NCBI GenBank assembly: GCA_963847735.1
Contig: CAWKAV010000007.1
Location: forward strand, 1 to 64,000
Direction: 5' to 3'
Origin: CAWKAV01 sp963847735
Lineage (GTDB): Bacteria; Desulfobacterota; Desulfuromonadia; Desulfuromonadales; BM103
Length of the DNA: 64,000 nucleotides
The notes under the pieces were generated by a model. That model saw only the letters and a list, made by a program, of their open reading frames with translations. It ran no database searches and was not told the origin of the DNA. Both the position numbers and the translations under genes were made by a program. This document shows, piece after piece, positions 1 to 9,890 of the stretch (position 1 is its first letter; every line of letters begins with the position of its first letter).

Positions 1-912
1 ACTTTGTTCTGTCCAGGCTTTAATGTATGGATCAGATATTGTCCCAACCAGGTTATAGAGGATAAATGGTCCAGAAATGATTGTCGCTACCAATAGAAAT
101 TTATATATTCCCCATAACTTGGGAAAGTTTGTCTCTCGATTTTTACTCGATAAAAAAAATTGCCAGATCGTTAAAGAAAACAAAAAAATCCCACAAACTG
201 CGCCGAACACCATGCCGGTTAATGGCTGTGCTAACCCAGTTAACAACCATAGGAAGCCCATTTGAAGCCCTTTTACAAATAGATTGATGTGGGGTAGGCC
301 TTGTATTGCCCTAATAAAATATACAAGGCTGAATAAGAATATCCCTCTGGCAAGAGAATAATGTGGATAAATCAATAAACTTAGAAATCCAAAACTCTCA
401 GGCGAATAAAATGACAGCGGCAAGGCATCAAAAGAAATGGGTTTATTAGAGATAAACAGGATCCATCCAATTCCGCTTCCCAGGATTCCTAAGATCAACC
501 CAAAATACCTTAACTTAATATTCTGGATGAACAAAGAAAGAAAATTGTAAGTAGCTAGGATGGTAAAACAACCTGCCAAAAAACGGTAAACATGGTAAGT
601 GATTACTAGTTTCTCATGTAAAAACGGAGGACTGACGAGTTTACCAGCCAGTAAATAGGTGGGAAATATTAAGAACCCTTTTTGAGCGTATGCCGTATAA
701 GGGGTTCGAAAGAGCCATTCCCCCGCATTTGCTGCCAGCATTTTTCCTATGAATGCATTTCCATCTTCCACACTTATCACAAAACCTGTAAATCGCCATT
801 CTGTCCCCTGTACAATGAATCCAATGATGTATGGTATTGTAGTAACAATCATAACGCTAATAGCAAAAATATACAGGATACGCTTTTCTTGGTTTTCGAA
901 TTTGGACATCAT
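1..912 (-). CDS. polytopic membrane protein, GT39-like family, 3' end beyond window
   Basis: The reading frame is open without interruption from an ATG at 912 down to base 1, so at least 304 residues are present and the C-terminus lies outside the window. The protein is strongly hydrophobic. It starts with a short polar stretch and a membrane helix at about residues 10-32, then a loop with the phrase VEDGNAFIGKML, and has several further helices. The loop resembles the phrase PLDGNSYLAKMY in the broken gene at 6749-8330, so the two are probably paralogues. Large membrane proteins of this sort in Chloroflexota are often annotated as GT39/mannosyltransferase-like, but no catalytic residues can be assigned here. 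The gene is AT-rich like its neighbours and is the last gene of a minus-strand run. Function is unknown; membrane location is the firm part. Confidence 0.6.
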   Translation of the reverse strand, partial: MMSKFENQEKRILYIFAISVMIVTTIPYIIGFIVQGTEWRFTGFVISVEDGNAFIGKMLAANAGEWLFRTPYTAYAQKGFLIFPTYLLAGKLVSPPFLHEKLVITYHVYRFLAGCFTILATYNFLSLFIQNIKLRYFGLILGILGSGIGWILFISNKPISFDALPLSFYSPESFGFLSLLIYPHYSLARGIFLFSLVYFIRAIQGLPHINLFVKGLQMGFLWLLTGLAQPLTGMVFGAVCGIFLFSLTIWQFFLSSKNRETNFPKLWGIYKFLLVATIISGPFILYNLVGTISDPYIKAWTEQS

Positions 913-1146
913 CTGGTTTTTTTCCAGCACGTCTGGAAATCCAATGGTTACCTTGAACAACTGGTCAGGTAATCAAGACACTACGATATGTAATCCTTTA
1001 GTCATTGGATAAATTTCTTGCTCTCGGGTGAACTGATGCTGATAGAGATTTATTTATTATACTCGTCTTCATAAACAGCAGAATCGGTTAGTTCTTATAA
1101 CCACTATCACTCTCGAAACGTAGGAAATGTTTTTACATTATTACCA

Positions 1147-1914
1147 TTACTCGCTTAATTTCCCCGGTTGAAAATAACGGACCTTTTTAAAAGGCTTTAT
1201 TTGATCTCGGATATTGTCTACGAGTAAATGGGCTGATTCATGCATTAAGGTATCATGGTTGTAGTCAACCAGCTTGGACATACTCGCTAAGCAGGGATAA
1301 TGGTGATGTAATAATCCAGCCTTCATGTCAACTTCGTCAACATGCATCCCGATAATTCCCAAAGCCACATGACGGGCACAACCACACACCGCATCTGTGA
1401 CCGTTTGTGCATCAAAAATTTTCCCCGTTTCCTCGTCAACCTGAATTTTTACAACCGGTTGGCCAAAATACCTCGCAAATTCGGAGATATATGGACTCTT
1501 ATAAACCACCCGCTCTCTCCGCGTCACCTTGTAATCTATCTGGGTAAGCGAACACAAAGGTTTTGGTGTCGCACAAGGGATATTCATTCGTTCCAACCAA
1601 CCAATAAGCTGCCGCGCAAGACCGCGAGGCAGCCATGCTTCATTATCGATCGCTGCGATCACTGCTTTGGCATTTGACATCTTAGCAATATCTGGCAGCA
1701 GTTCGGCAACACCTTTGTGTTCAGCAAAAGAAATGATCAGATCGGCAGGTGCAAAGTATTCGGGTAGGTGGTCCTCCGGGTAATCGATAACCAGGGGAAA
1801 AGTAGATGGGGCTGTCCAAACAGTTATTTCCCATTGTTCAGGTTTGTATTTCCGAATATTTTCAAGATGTCTTTTCCCATATTCCCCCTCCGAGATAACT
1901 GCTAGAATTCTCAT
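1147..1914 (-). CDS. DUF166 family protein
   Basis: This 255-residue soluble protein begins MRILAVISEGEYG and fits the DUF166 family, which is common in methanogens and some anaerobic bacteria and has no settled function. Conserved-looking features are an N-terminal Rossmann-like strand, the phrase LIISFAEHKGVAELLP at about residues 60-75, a CGCARH motif near residue 178 and a HHHYPCLASM segment near 208. The clustered cysteines and histidines suggest metal or cofactor binding, but that is inference. The start at 1914 is preferred over an in-frame start at 1977 because AAAGGAC lies just upstream at a normal distance and the family starts here. The gene stands alone, with 234 bases of gap downstream and about 790 bases to the next gene upstream. 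Base composition matches the AT-rich left block. Confidence 0.7.
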   Translation of the reverse strand: MRILAVISEGEYGKRHLENIRKYKPEQWEITVWTAPSTFPLVIDYPEDHLPEYFAPADLIISFAEHKGVAELLPDIAKMSNAKAVIAAIDNEAWLPRGLARQLIGWLERMNIPCATPKPLCSLTQIDYKVTRRERVVYKSPYISEFARYFGQPVVKIQVDEETGKIFDAQTVTDAVCGCARHVALGIIGMHVDEVDMKAGLLHHHYPCLASMSKLVDYNHDTLMHESAHLLVDNIRDQIKPFKKVRYFQPGKLSE

Positions 1915-1977
1915 ACGATGTCCTTTTTTAAAGATTAGGTGAGGCAAATATCTGATCAAGATCAGTAGCGAAGACAT

Positions 1978-2705
1978 TGAACGATCCCCACCTCAAATGA
2001 GTCCCCGCCAGGATCAATCATCTTCCCTCCAGTACTGAGGCACAAGCAAAGGTGAAGGATAATCAATGGGTATTATAGTCCGGATTGGTATTCTTTCAAA
2101 CCCCAGCGCTGCTGGGTAGATAATCAGTACGTACTCAATAAACTGCGTACTCAATAAACATAGATAACAGAAAACATAAGAAAATAGCTTGCAGCATAGG
2201 ATTTTATATTAGACCCACAGGCAACCCGTCCAAAGACAGGGCTTTAAACCCGGCGGCAATTATCCAGTCATATCCACTAAGCAGGTAGAGATATTAAACC
2301 TGGTAAGTTCTTTCTATAAGGCTGTTTTTCGACCTAGTGGTCTGTCCAATATCATTCATAGTTTTGTCATTGCGACTGGAGCGATAGCGGAAGGCGAACC
2401 ACTGTTCGCACGCAATCTCCTCTTCGAATTCACTTCAACTTCATCAAATTATTCAAAGGTCCTTTCGTTAGATTCATCCTTGACAGACCACTAGATTAGA
2501 AGATAACAATCAGGGACCTTTACACAATTTCAGCTGCTTGATAAAGGCAAAAAAACAAGAGCCTCGATTCTACGATAAATTGGAGAGTTACGAGTGAATT
2601 CGATTGCTTCTTGAAATAGGACCAGAAAGTTATCTTTCTTTATCAACCTGATTTCCTTAATCGAATAGGTGGATACGTCTGGGTTGAATTATTATCTTGC
2701 TTATC
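1978..2705. other. 728-base gap with a MITE-like element and no gene
   Basis: No convincing coding frame is present on either strand. The stretch is AT-rich with short direct repeats near 2130-2160 (the word GTACTCAATAAAC occurs twice). The only structured element is the small inverted-repeat unit at 2334-2494, listed separately. Confidence 0.6.
2334..2494. repeat. MITE-like element with 13-bp terminal inverted repeats
   Basis: The left end reads CTAGTGGTCTGTC (2334-2346) and the right end is its exact complement (2482-2494), giving a 161-base unit. Inside, at 2373-2420, lies a phrase beginning TTGTCATTGCGA and ending GCAATCTCC. It matches my memory of a dispersed repeat family (GTCATTGCGAG...GCAATCTC) found in many copies in anaerobe genomes. 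It has no coding capacity, so any movement would need a transposase in trans. No target-site duplication is clear beyond the palindromic CTAG at the tips. Only one copy was noticed in this window. Confidence 0.5.
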
Positions 2706-3512
2706 TCATTTACTCAGAATCCACTTAATAAGATGATCGGCAATCAAAGGTGGGAAATGGCTCAACAATGTTCGACGTGGATCAGGCTTAATTGCATAGG
2801 ATGCTTGTGGTCGTTTGGTTGTCAATGCCAAATGGATGGTTTTTGCGACATTTTTGGGATCAATGGCTTTATTAGTCACCTCACTTACGAAGTCAATATT
2901 TTTAGCGATCAGATCCGAAAAATAATTTGAGGATAATGATGCATTTCTAAACAATTTTCCAACGCTCTCAACCATGCTTGTTTGAACTGCCCCTGGTCTT
3001 ATTTTGATCACTTTGATATCCAAAAACGATAACTCCCTCCGCAAAGCATCCGAATAAGCCTCTATCCCATGTTTTGTAATTGCGTAAGGTCCATTAAGAG
3101 GAAAGGTGGTTTGCACACCAACCTCCGAACTCATAATAATGATCCGACCTCCTCGTTTTAATACCTGGGGAAAAAAGTAGCGATTTACACGATAGGCACC
3201 TAAGAGGTTAACATCTATGATCCGCACCATGTCATCTTCTGTTACCTCAACCATGGAGCCGACAACCAGTATACCTGCACAATTAATGACTGCATCAAGA
3301 CCATCTGTCTCGTGTTCTACTACTTCAAGACAACGTGCAATAGAAGTAATATTCGTTACATCCATATACATTGGAAATATCGCTGGTGGAAGAGCTTTTA
3401 GATCCTTCTCGTTGAGATCGGCCGCGAATACACACCACCCACGTTCTATCAGGAATTCTGCAGTTGCCTTTCCTATTCCACTTGCACCACCAGTTATAAG
3501 GGCAGTTTGCAT
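2706..3512 (-). CDS. short-chain dehydrogenase/reductase (SDR)
   Basis: This 268-residue classical SDR would be a cytosolic NAD(P)(H)-dependent oxidoreductase with unknown substrate. Visible motifs are the cofactor loop TGGASGIG near residue 7, the acidic D of AADLNE after the second strand (usually NAD-preferring), the NCAG motif, the serine in MSSEVG and the catalytic YAITK. The C-terminal part, with LTTKRPQASY and a hydrophobic tail, resembles the retinol-dehydrogenase-like SDR branch. I place the start at 3512 rather than at an upstream ATG (3560). AGGA sits nine bases before it, and the family begins at the glycine-rich strand, while the 16 extra residues would be polar and unmatched. 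The gene is intact, in contrast with the broken genes immediately upstream. Nothing in the context identifies its pathway. Confidence 0.85.
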   Translation of the reverse strand: MQTALITGGASGIGKATAEFLIERGWCVFAADLNEKDLKALPPAIFPMYMDVTNITSIARCLEVVEHETDGLDAVINCAGILVVGSMVEVTEDDMVRIIDVNLLGAYRVNRYFFPQVLKRGGRIIIMSSEVGVQTTFPLNGPYAITKHGIEAYSDALRRELSFLDIKVIKIRPGAVQTSMVESVGKLFRNASLSSNYFSDLIAKNIDFVSEVTNKAIDPKNVAKTIHLALTTKRPQASYAIKPDPRRTLLSHFPPLIADHLIKWILSK

Positions 3513-3618
3513 ATCGTGTGTTTCCTGGTTACCGTTTGACACAGATTTATCCATAATCATATGTCACGAATTAATTAATCTCTCTCCTAAGAAGAGATTC
3601 AAAATTACTGATCAGTAT

Positions 3619-4494
3619 TTATAACTTGATAGACTTCGTAATTATTTTTCTTGATAATTCAAGATAGTCATCTTCTCCTGGTTTCCAACCTCCAAGGTTT
3701 CGTTCATTTAGATCCCAGATCACATATTTCACCTGGAAATCTCTTATTAAATCAACTCGAACAAAGCCACTGCTAATCAGATGGAAGAAAGAAGCCACAC
3801 GAGGTCGAATTTGTGAATTATTTGCACTCTCTGGTCCATTTCCTAGAGGGACACAAACCGGAACTCAGGCTGGCAGTGCATTCCCAGTTTCATAGGCACA
3901 TAATACAACATTACCAACACCACCGTATTCTTCCAGATACTAGAAGGCCAACGCTTCATCAGTTGGACGGAATAGTGGTGGTTTTGGGTTTATTACAACA
4001 GAGAGAGTGCCCTTATCAAGATATTGGTAAATGGTAGCGTCTCAATCATGAGAAATGGACCGATCTTCCTCATAAATGTAAATCCATGTTCCATCGTAAT
4101 CAATTAAAGAATTATCGTATCTCAGCCATAGGGTATTGTGGGTGTGTTTTTTGGGGGTGGGACCCCCCAAAAAACACCCACACATTCCAACCAAGAGAAC
4201 TGAGCATTTACGAATTATCAATGAAATCCAAATCCTCTGCTAGACGTCGTTGCAGATCAAAAGGTGCGTATACTCGAATTGGAAATAAAAAAACCTGTCG
4301 GCAGAAGCCAATTCATTGGTTTTTCTGATTATAGCAGGATAAAAACCCTAGGCGTCACCCTCATTGGCATATCCCGGATACTATGGAATGATTGTGATTG
4401 CCATAACGACCAGGGCAAATGTCAGGACGCGTTTACGTTCTTCCGAAAACAGGGATGGCGATATTATTCTTAAGAGGGATTTACTAAATTCCAT
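3619..4494 (-). pseudogene. degenerate membrane glycosyltransferase-like gene
   Basis: One frame can be followed from an ATG at 4494 to a stop at 3619 (292 codons), but it contains six internal stops and a middle section that reads better in another frame, so the gene is broken. The start codon follows directly on the stop of the upstream YfhO-like gene. The N-terminus carries a membrane helix. The C-terminal part has phrases such as PTDEALAF, YETGNALPA and GPESAN, then a predicted strand ending VKYVIWDL. This is the pattern of the periplasmic C-terminal domain of Chloroflexota GT39-like membrane proteins, and it parallels the C-terminus of the gene at 6749-8330. At least one internal stop (TGA after NALPA) falls where relatives have Trp, so TGG to TGA is likely. 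Real decay is more likely here than sequencing error alone. Confidence 0.45.
4137..4184. repeat. long GC-rich inverted repeat (hairpin)
   Basis: Two perfect 14-base arms, GTGTTTTTTGGGGG at 4144-4157 and its complement at 4164-4177, are separated by a six-base loop. The pairing extends outward to 4137 and 4184 with two mismatches. It lies inside the degenerate gene on the minus strand and is far more GC-rich than its surroundings. It has a run of T on one side but sits inside the arms, so it is not a normal terminator. It may be an inserted element end or a sequencing foldback artefact. Confidence 0.5.
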
Positions 4495-6743
4495 CTAGGT
4501 TTGAAGAACAGCGCTGTTTTTACTTACCTTTGAGAATACTTGGCTCATTACAGCCATGATTAGGATACCTACTCCCAAGAGGATCATACCAATACGCACG
4601 CTTGAAGGATGATAAGCGACGCTAATGTGATTTCTCCCTCTTTCAGAGGAATAGAACGGAATAAATCTTCGACAACGACAATGTTAACCCCTTCTCCATC
4701 TACAGTGACTTCCCAACCAGGATAAGCAATTTCCGAAAGCATAAGGATCCCTTAGGACTGGTAGCGTTCAATTCAATATAGTTTGGACCATATTCCTTGA
4801 TAAATGCTGTTTCGTAACGTACTTCATCGCCTTCTGTTTCTGTTCCTTCTGCCTCAACCCAGGCTCGAGGTAGCGCATATTCTATTCTCATAGACAAGCG
4901 ACTATTCCCAAACTTGGCAAGAGGATGAATCCTTCGATGAAGATCGAATTCTGAACCACATATTTCACATTCAACATGCCCAGGTTTTAGGCTTAGGGAT
5001 GTAGGAACGATTATCCTAGCAGGCTTGCCATCTAAGAAACGGGGGAAAGTGACACTATATCGGTTATTTGGTATCCCTGTGGCAGACGCCATGAATCAGC
5101 ATATTTACCTAATTGAAGGGGATCGATTATCGGCCACTCAATTCCAAATATCATTGCGGTACTTTGGGGCAGGCTGTAGAAAGGCGAATAAACTCTAACG
5201 TCCCCTCTTTTGATGCGATAAATGCTGCTGCTTCCGATCCTTCAGCCAATACATCATTTTTGGGATGAAATGATAACGACTGGCAGTGAAATGCCCAATA
5301 TCAGAATTGCTAGGATTAGCAACACGAGAAACCAGGTTTTGATAGAAAGCACCCTTTTTTTTTGTTGTAATTTATTAAATTTTCATGTGTCTCTAATTCC
5401 TTTTTTTTGAATTACTCTAATTGAGTTCCAATCCATACGGATAGGATCAAGAAGATAATTGTGCCATGAAAAAGAAAGGTTCACTCTTATCAGGAGCAAC
5501 AACTCAGATCCCAAAGCCTAAAAAAAAATAAAAGATATAATCCGACTAAAAATAATTTCGCAGGTTCGGATCGATTATTGGATCATTTTTTACAAGTTGG
5601 TGGATAGTGCACGCTGCAGCGGCTGCCAGACAAAATGACATTGCGAGAAGCCGGATGGTACCGGTAACAAGTTAAATGGCAACGAACTTAAATGGTGTGA
5701 ACGGTGTATTGATCCCAGAGACAAAATCAAGGCAGCGATGCCTTAATAGACGGTCGCAGATCAATTGGTTTTTCCTTCTGTAACAATGCGACGATAGTAA
5801 GAAGGAGCACGACCCCTCCGGAATAAACTACATATTCGTGAAAACCACCGATTTGGGAAGAAGAATCCCAATAGTCTTTCTGGTGGAGGAGAATCTGCAA
5901 GCAGAATCTGCTTCTACCATTCTTGTTCGCGTAGATTGGATCGAATACTCAATGAAGGGATAAGCAAAGGAGCCGAAAGAAACAAACCCAAGGTAATCTG
6001 ACCCAACAATCATGCCGAATAGAGCTAATTCCCCTTAATCGCTTTATGAATCGAAACATTGGTGTAGTATTTTGTCAACGGGAATATTCATTCTCCCCAA
6101 TTAGGCTGCACGAAAGAACATATCCCACCCATAAAAGAACACTGGATATAACCCAACGACGTAACCAAAACCGTTAGTCCTAATATGATTGCAGGACGAA
6201 GTAATGCCGCCTCCCTTCTTGCAGTGATTCTCTCCCCTGCCCATAAAAGCCATGGGGTTCCATGCAATCGCATAAATCATGGTCAGATGCCCAGCCTCCA
6301 TAATGAGCGAATAACTTTGGTGTGCATTCGAAAGCCAGTGCCCTAAAAACGCTGCCTTTTACAAGGCCTTGGTTACGTAACAGGTTAAACATACCCAATC
6401 CAGCCCACAAGAGATGTAGTGCTGCAACGATATTTAATCCCATGGGGCAGCGGTATTGGGTAGAAATGCCATCTCCTGGTGAATACTAAAGCCCGGATAA
6501 AGGGTTTGCCGCGAATGGATAACCACTCAATATCGCTGGCGACCACAATGGAATAATCCCTTCCCTAAAAACCTTGGTTTGCAGGAACAAAGCATTCGGA
6601 TAGTGTGTGATTGTCATATCCGAGAAACCAGAATCCGTAGAAGGATATGGAAATCCCCCAGGATTCCTTGAAATTATGCCAAGGGGAAGTAGGAGGATCA
6701 GAAATGGGAATATCCGCTTTATTAAGGGTGTGTATTTAGACAT
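4495..6743 (-). pseudogene. YfhO-like polytopic membrane protein, multiply frameshifted
   Basis: Fragments in different frames line up along 2.25 kb, the usual length of a YfhO-family protein. The N-terminus (ATG at 6743) has a membrane helix and then phrases such as PSTDSGFSDMTITHYPN and SGYPFAANPLSGL, typical of the first periplasmic loop of this family. Middle fragments at about 6443-6090 carry helices, including LNIVAALHLLWAGLGMFNLL. The C-terminal end shows the hallmark LSEIAYPGWEVTVDG segment, the LFRSIPLKEG turn and a last helix before a stop at 4495. YfhO proteins are thought to be membrane enzymes related to GT-C glycosyltransferases, with unsettled function. At least five frame changes are needed to read through. 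The next gene starts on the base after the stop, and the upstream gene ends five bases before this start, so the three formed an operon. Confidence 0.6.
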
Positions 6744-6748
6744 AACGA

Positions 6749-8330
6749 CTAAGGATTGTAAAGAGATATACCATCTTTTCCGTAAACTTTTTCCCAATCA
6801 CTGGGTATCTCTATGTCTCCTAAAGAGAGCTCTCTCGGGCCAATCATTACTAAATCGATCTTCATATCCTCAACAGACTTATTCTCAAGAAACACATTCT
6901 CAAGAAAGCCCTTAGTTTGAATATCATCAAAATTACCGGAAAAAAAATTTATCACTTTTCTTTCAGCCTCTTCAGCATTCACTGTTTCGAAAGGATGACC
7001 ATAGATCACTCTCCTTCCTGTGTGAGCAGGGATAAATAATCCCATTTCAGGACTGGAAAGGATTAAGCTGTTGGGCTTTGTGTTCTCTTGAATCCAATCA
7101 AGGGCTGATGCTTCATCCTTGGTCAGAAATATTTTTTTATTTTGAGTTCGAACACCACTCTGAGTTGCCAAGATGGTAACAATATTGCTCGGAATTGCCA
7201 ATATTAATAAAATAATAGCGCTGAAGAAGTACTTGATTTCGATTACCACCTGAACACCTCAAGCCCTTGGGCAGCTAACCCAGATATTGGCACAAACAAA
7301 CCCATCATGAATTGTCTTTGTAGCCCGATCGGCAAGTATATCGCTAAAATACCCAATATTGCCCATATGACCAGTACTCCACTAACTGGCTTTTCCTGGT
7401 TTCTGATTATCTTGAAGTTTTGATAAATACCTGCTATCCCAAACAATACAGCAGGAGACAGGGAAATGATTAGGGTCCGAAATGGAGGTGAAGGGGTGAG
7501 GTTTTGGTTGTTCCACATCTGGAGTACCGGATCAGTGTTAACGATCCAAAAATCGTATACTAATAATGGTACTCCAGATAAAGTGATAAGTAATAGATAG
7601 ATCAGGTTCGGCAAAACTTTCGGACCGTGGAATCACTTCCCATAAAGCCAATCCTGTTAGAACCATCAGCAGGATGGCAACACCAAAAGGGTTCACAATG
7701 CTTAGCAGGATTGCTCCCAGGATTGTCAGAGAATTGATCTCCAACTAAGCTTTCTTTTTCAAATAGATTCGTGATTAATCCAAGAATTAGTGCTAAACCC
7801 AACGGGAAATGATGGTTGGTAAAAGCGGATAAAAATGGATAAGCTTCTGCAATCCAAAAATCAGAAGTGAACATCCCAGTGGCAATCACAAGCCACCCCA
7901 TTCCAGAACCCAATGAAGCAATGGTAAAAGCGAAATTCCTGGATTGGTAGCTGGGCAGAACCATGCTGAAAAATTCCCACAAACTCCAAAGCATTGCAAG
8001 ACTGCTAAGGATTTGTGCAAGGTGATATGTTATTAGGAGATCCAAGCTGGTGATTTGGTGCAATGTGGCCCAAAGTTAAAATAAAAAAGAAAAAGGTAAG
8101 GCGCCATTCCCCGGATCGGGTGTGAATGGTAGATGAAAACGCCAATTTCCCTGCCACCCTTGATACATTTTTGCCAGATATGAATTGCCATCGAGTGGGT
8201 TCATCAAAAAACCACTAAATTGGTGGGTTTCATTTTGCCCACATGCTGCAAGAATATATGGGAGGCTGATGGCTGTCAAAGAAAAAAAACATATAACTGG
8301 AAATAACAGGCTGTCCTTATCCTTATTCAT
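6749..8330 (-). pseudogene. GT39-like polytopic membrane protein, frameshifted
   Basis: Four pieces (8330-8076, 8063-7602, about 7744-7243 and 7249-6749) join into one membrane protein of roughly 527 residues when three or four frameshifts are corrected. The N-terminus has a helix and the phrase PLDGNSYLAKMY, matching the loop of the gene at 1-912. The middle contains several helices, including IASLGSGMGWLVIATG. The C-terminal periplasmic domain carries TKDEASALDWIQENT, then LFIPAHTGRRVIYGHPFETVN, then a final DWEKVYGKDGISLYNP. That pattern belongs to a Chloroflexota family annotated as glycosyltransferase 39-like. The frame breaks coincide with short homopolymers, so sequencing error could account for some of them. 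This is probably the first gene of the three-gene minus-strand operon. Confidence 0.6.
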
Positions 8331-8473
8331 GTCTATATTTTACTCGAATATAGTTGCTGCCTCTTGCTATACTTGGCAACCGCCTCTATAATCACACCTA
8401 CCCACGGTCGGATTGAGATGGCGAATAATACAGATTTCTTTACTAACTCAACGTACAATACTTGGACCTAACA

Positions 8474-9170
8474 ATGACCCAATCTAGAAATCTCTTCGAA
8501 TTACAATCCATAGACACTTTACTTGATAAACATCAAGATCGATTGAATGAAATTGATGCAATCTTAGCCGATCATTCTGAAATTAATTTAGCTGAGGTCA
8601 ATTTCCAAACAGCTGTAAGTGCTCTAAAAGAAGCTTCGAAAATATTAAGAAAGCTGAACAATTAGTTAAAGATCAAAGACTAAAATTAAAGACAACTGAG
8701 GCTAAACTTTATGGGGAAAAATTATAAATCCGAAGGAATTAAAAGATTTGCAGGACGAAAGTGAAGCAATAAAACGCTATCTTAGTATCCTAGAAGACCG
8801 TCAGCTTGAAAGGATGTTGGAATTGGATGAGTTCACCAAGAATCATTTACAAGCAAAGGTAGAACTGGAAGCATTAAAAGAAAAGACAGACACAGCACAC
8901 CAAAAACTTAAACAGGAACTGGAAAAAATCAAGGCTGAAATTAACTCCCTGGAATCCCAGAGGCAATCTACAACAGCCCTTATTCCTCCAGGAGATCTGG
9001 CCCTTTATAACCAGCTGCGTAAAAAAAGACATGGTTTGGCTGTAGCGAAAGTAAACAACCGAACCTGTTCTGCTTGTGGTGCAACATTATCAGCAGCGCT
9101 CCATCAAGCTGCCCGGTCTCCTAATCAGATAACAATTTGTGAAACTTGTGGTCGTATCATATTTTCGTAA
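8474..9170 (+). CDS. coiled-coil zinc-ribbon protein, COG1579/CT398-like (frameshifted)
   Basis: The N-terminal half reads MTQSRNLFELQSIDTLLDKHQ and is a long charged helix. The frame is lost near 8650, and the protein resumes by 8748 through a second coiled coil. It ends in a C4 zinc ribbon with CSACG and CETCG pairs and the conserved ISLxP-like turn replaced by TALIPPGDLALYNQLR. This layout (helical hairpin plus C-terminal zf-RING_7 ribbon, about 235 residues) is the COG1579 family, widespread in bacteria and probably nucleic-acid or ribosome associated, but with no proven role. Two single-base errors between 8655 and 8750 are enough to restore one frame. The start at 8474 is the first ATG; the Shine-Dalgarno is poor. 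It is divergent from the membrane-protein operon and lies ten bases before the NACHT gene. Confidence 0.7.
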
Positions 9171-9179
9171 TCTTCTAAA

Positions 9180-9890
9180 ATGATACAAATATTTCGCAAC
9201 CTGAAATTTGAAGCCATATCCTTCTGGTCAGGTTTTATCGCAGCTACCCTATTTTGGTGGCTGTTGCGGGTCACGCGTCATTTCTTCAAAAGAACCTGGT
9301 TGCTGATTAGAAATAAATTCCAATCATTAGGTGAGGGGATTAACGTCACTGTAGAAAAACAATATCGAAATGAAATTATGCGTTTTGTCCAGGAACTCCA
9401 CTTATCAGCCTCCCTGTTCTCTTTGGATGAAATCCTGATTACCCCTCGGTTTTTAGCACCCCCACCATTAGTTGACCCTGATTTGCCACCACCTTTCGAA
9501 GATATTATCAGCACACTAATTCCATTCACACCCGACTATCCAGAATTTGCATCTTTTTTCAATGCAAAAACATTAGGTGCTTTAGATACCTTACAGCATG
9601 TTGATAAGATTGCCATTATTGGAAACCCTGGCACCGGGAAATCAACAACCCTGGCATATATTGCTGCTTGTCTATCTCGTCAGACAAATGAAACGGGTAT
9701 GGTTCGAGATTTCATTCCAGTATATTTGCATTTGAGGGATTTATTTCTTCCCCACCAAGAACAGGTCAACCCATTATCAATAATTCTAAATGGAATATCT
9801 TTTCAAATTCCCAATCTGAAACAATCCCGAATCCCTCAGTTTTCCTCCTATCCAATCCCAGGGCTATCAACGCCCTCTCTATTGAATTAG
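9180..9890 (+). CDS. NACHT/AAA-type NTPase, truncated at a junction
   Basis: The protein has an N-terminal membrane helix (about residues 10-30) and a linker with a proline-rich piece (PPPLVDPDLPPPFED). A nucleotide-binding domain then opens with Walker A GNPGTGKSTT near residue 147, followed by FIPVYLHLRDL, the start of the usual NACHT core. Membrane-anchored NACHT proteins of this layout are common in Anaerolineae and other bacteria. Some NACHT proteins act in antiphage defence, but no effector is visible here. The reading frame ends soon after ILNGISFQIPNL. The Walker B, winged-helix and C-terminal sensor repeats expected over several hundred further residues are missing. The last 15-20 residues look like sequence read past a breakpoint near 9.83 kb. 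The gene is therefore a 5' fragment, either truly truncated or cut by an assembly join. Confidence 0.65.
   Translation: MIQIFRNLKFEAISFWSGFIAATLFWWLLRVTRHFFKRTWLLIRNKFQSLGEGINVTVEKQYRNEIMRFVQELHLSASLFSLDEILITPRFLAPPPLVDPDLPPPFEDIISTLIPFTPDYPEFASFFNAKTLGALDTLQHVDKIAIIGNPGTGKSTTLAYIAACLSRQTNETGMVRDFIPVYLHLRDLFLPHQEQVNPLSIILNGISFQIPNLKQSRIPQFSSYPIPGLSTPSLLN

Noticed and set aside
3619..4494. UGA recoding (Trp) in the left block
   Set aside because: TAG stops are also present in the same gene, and the intact genes nearby read normally with the standard code.
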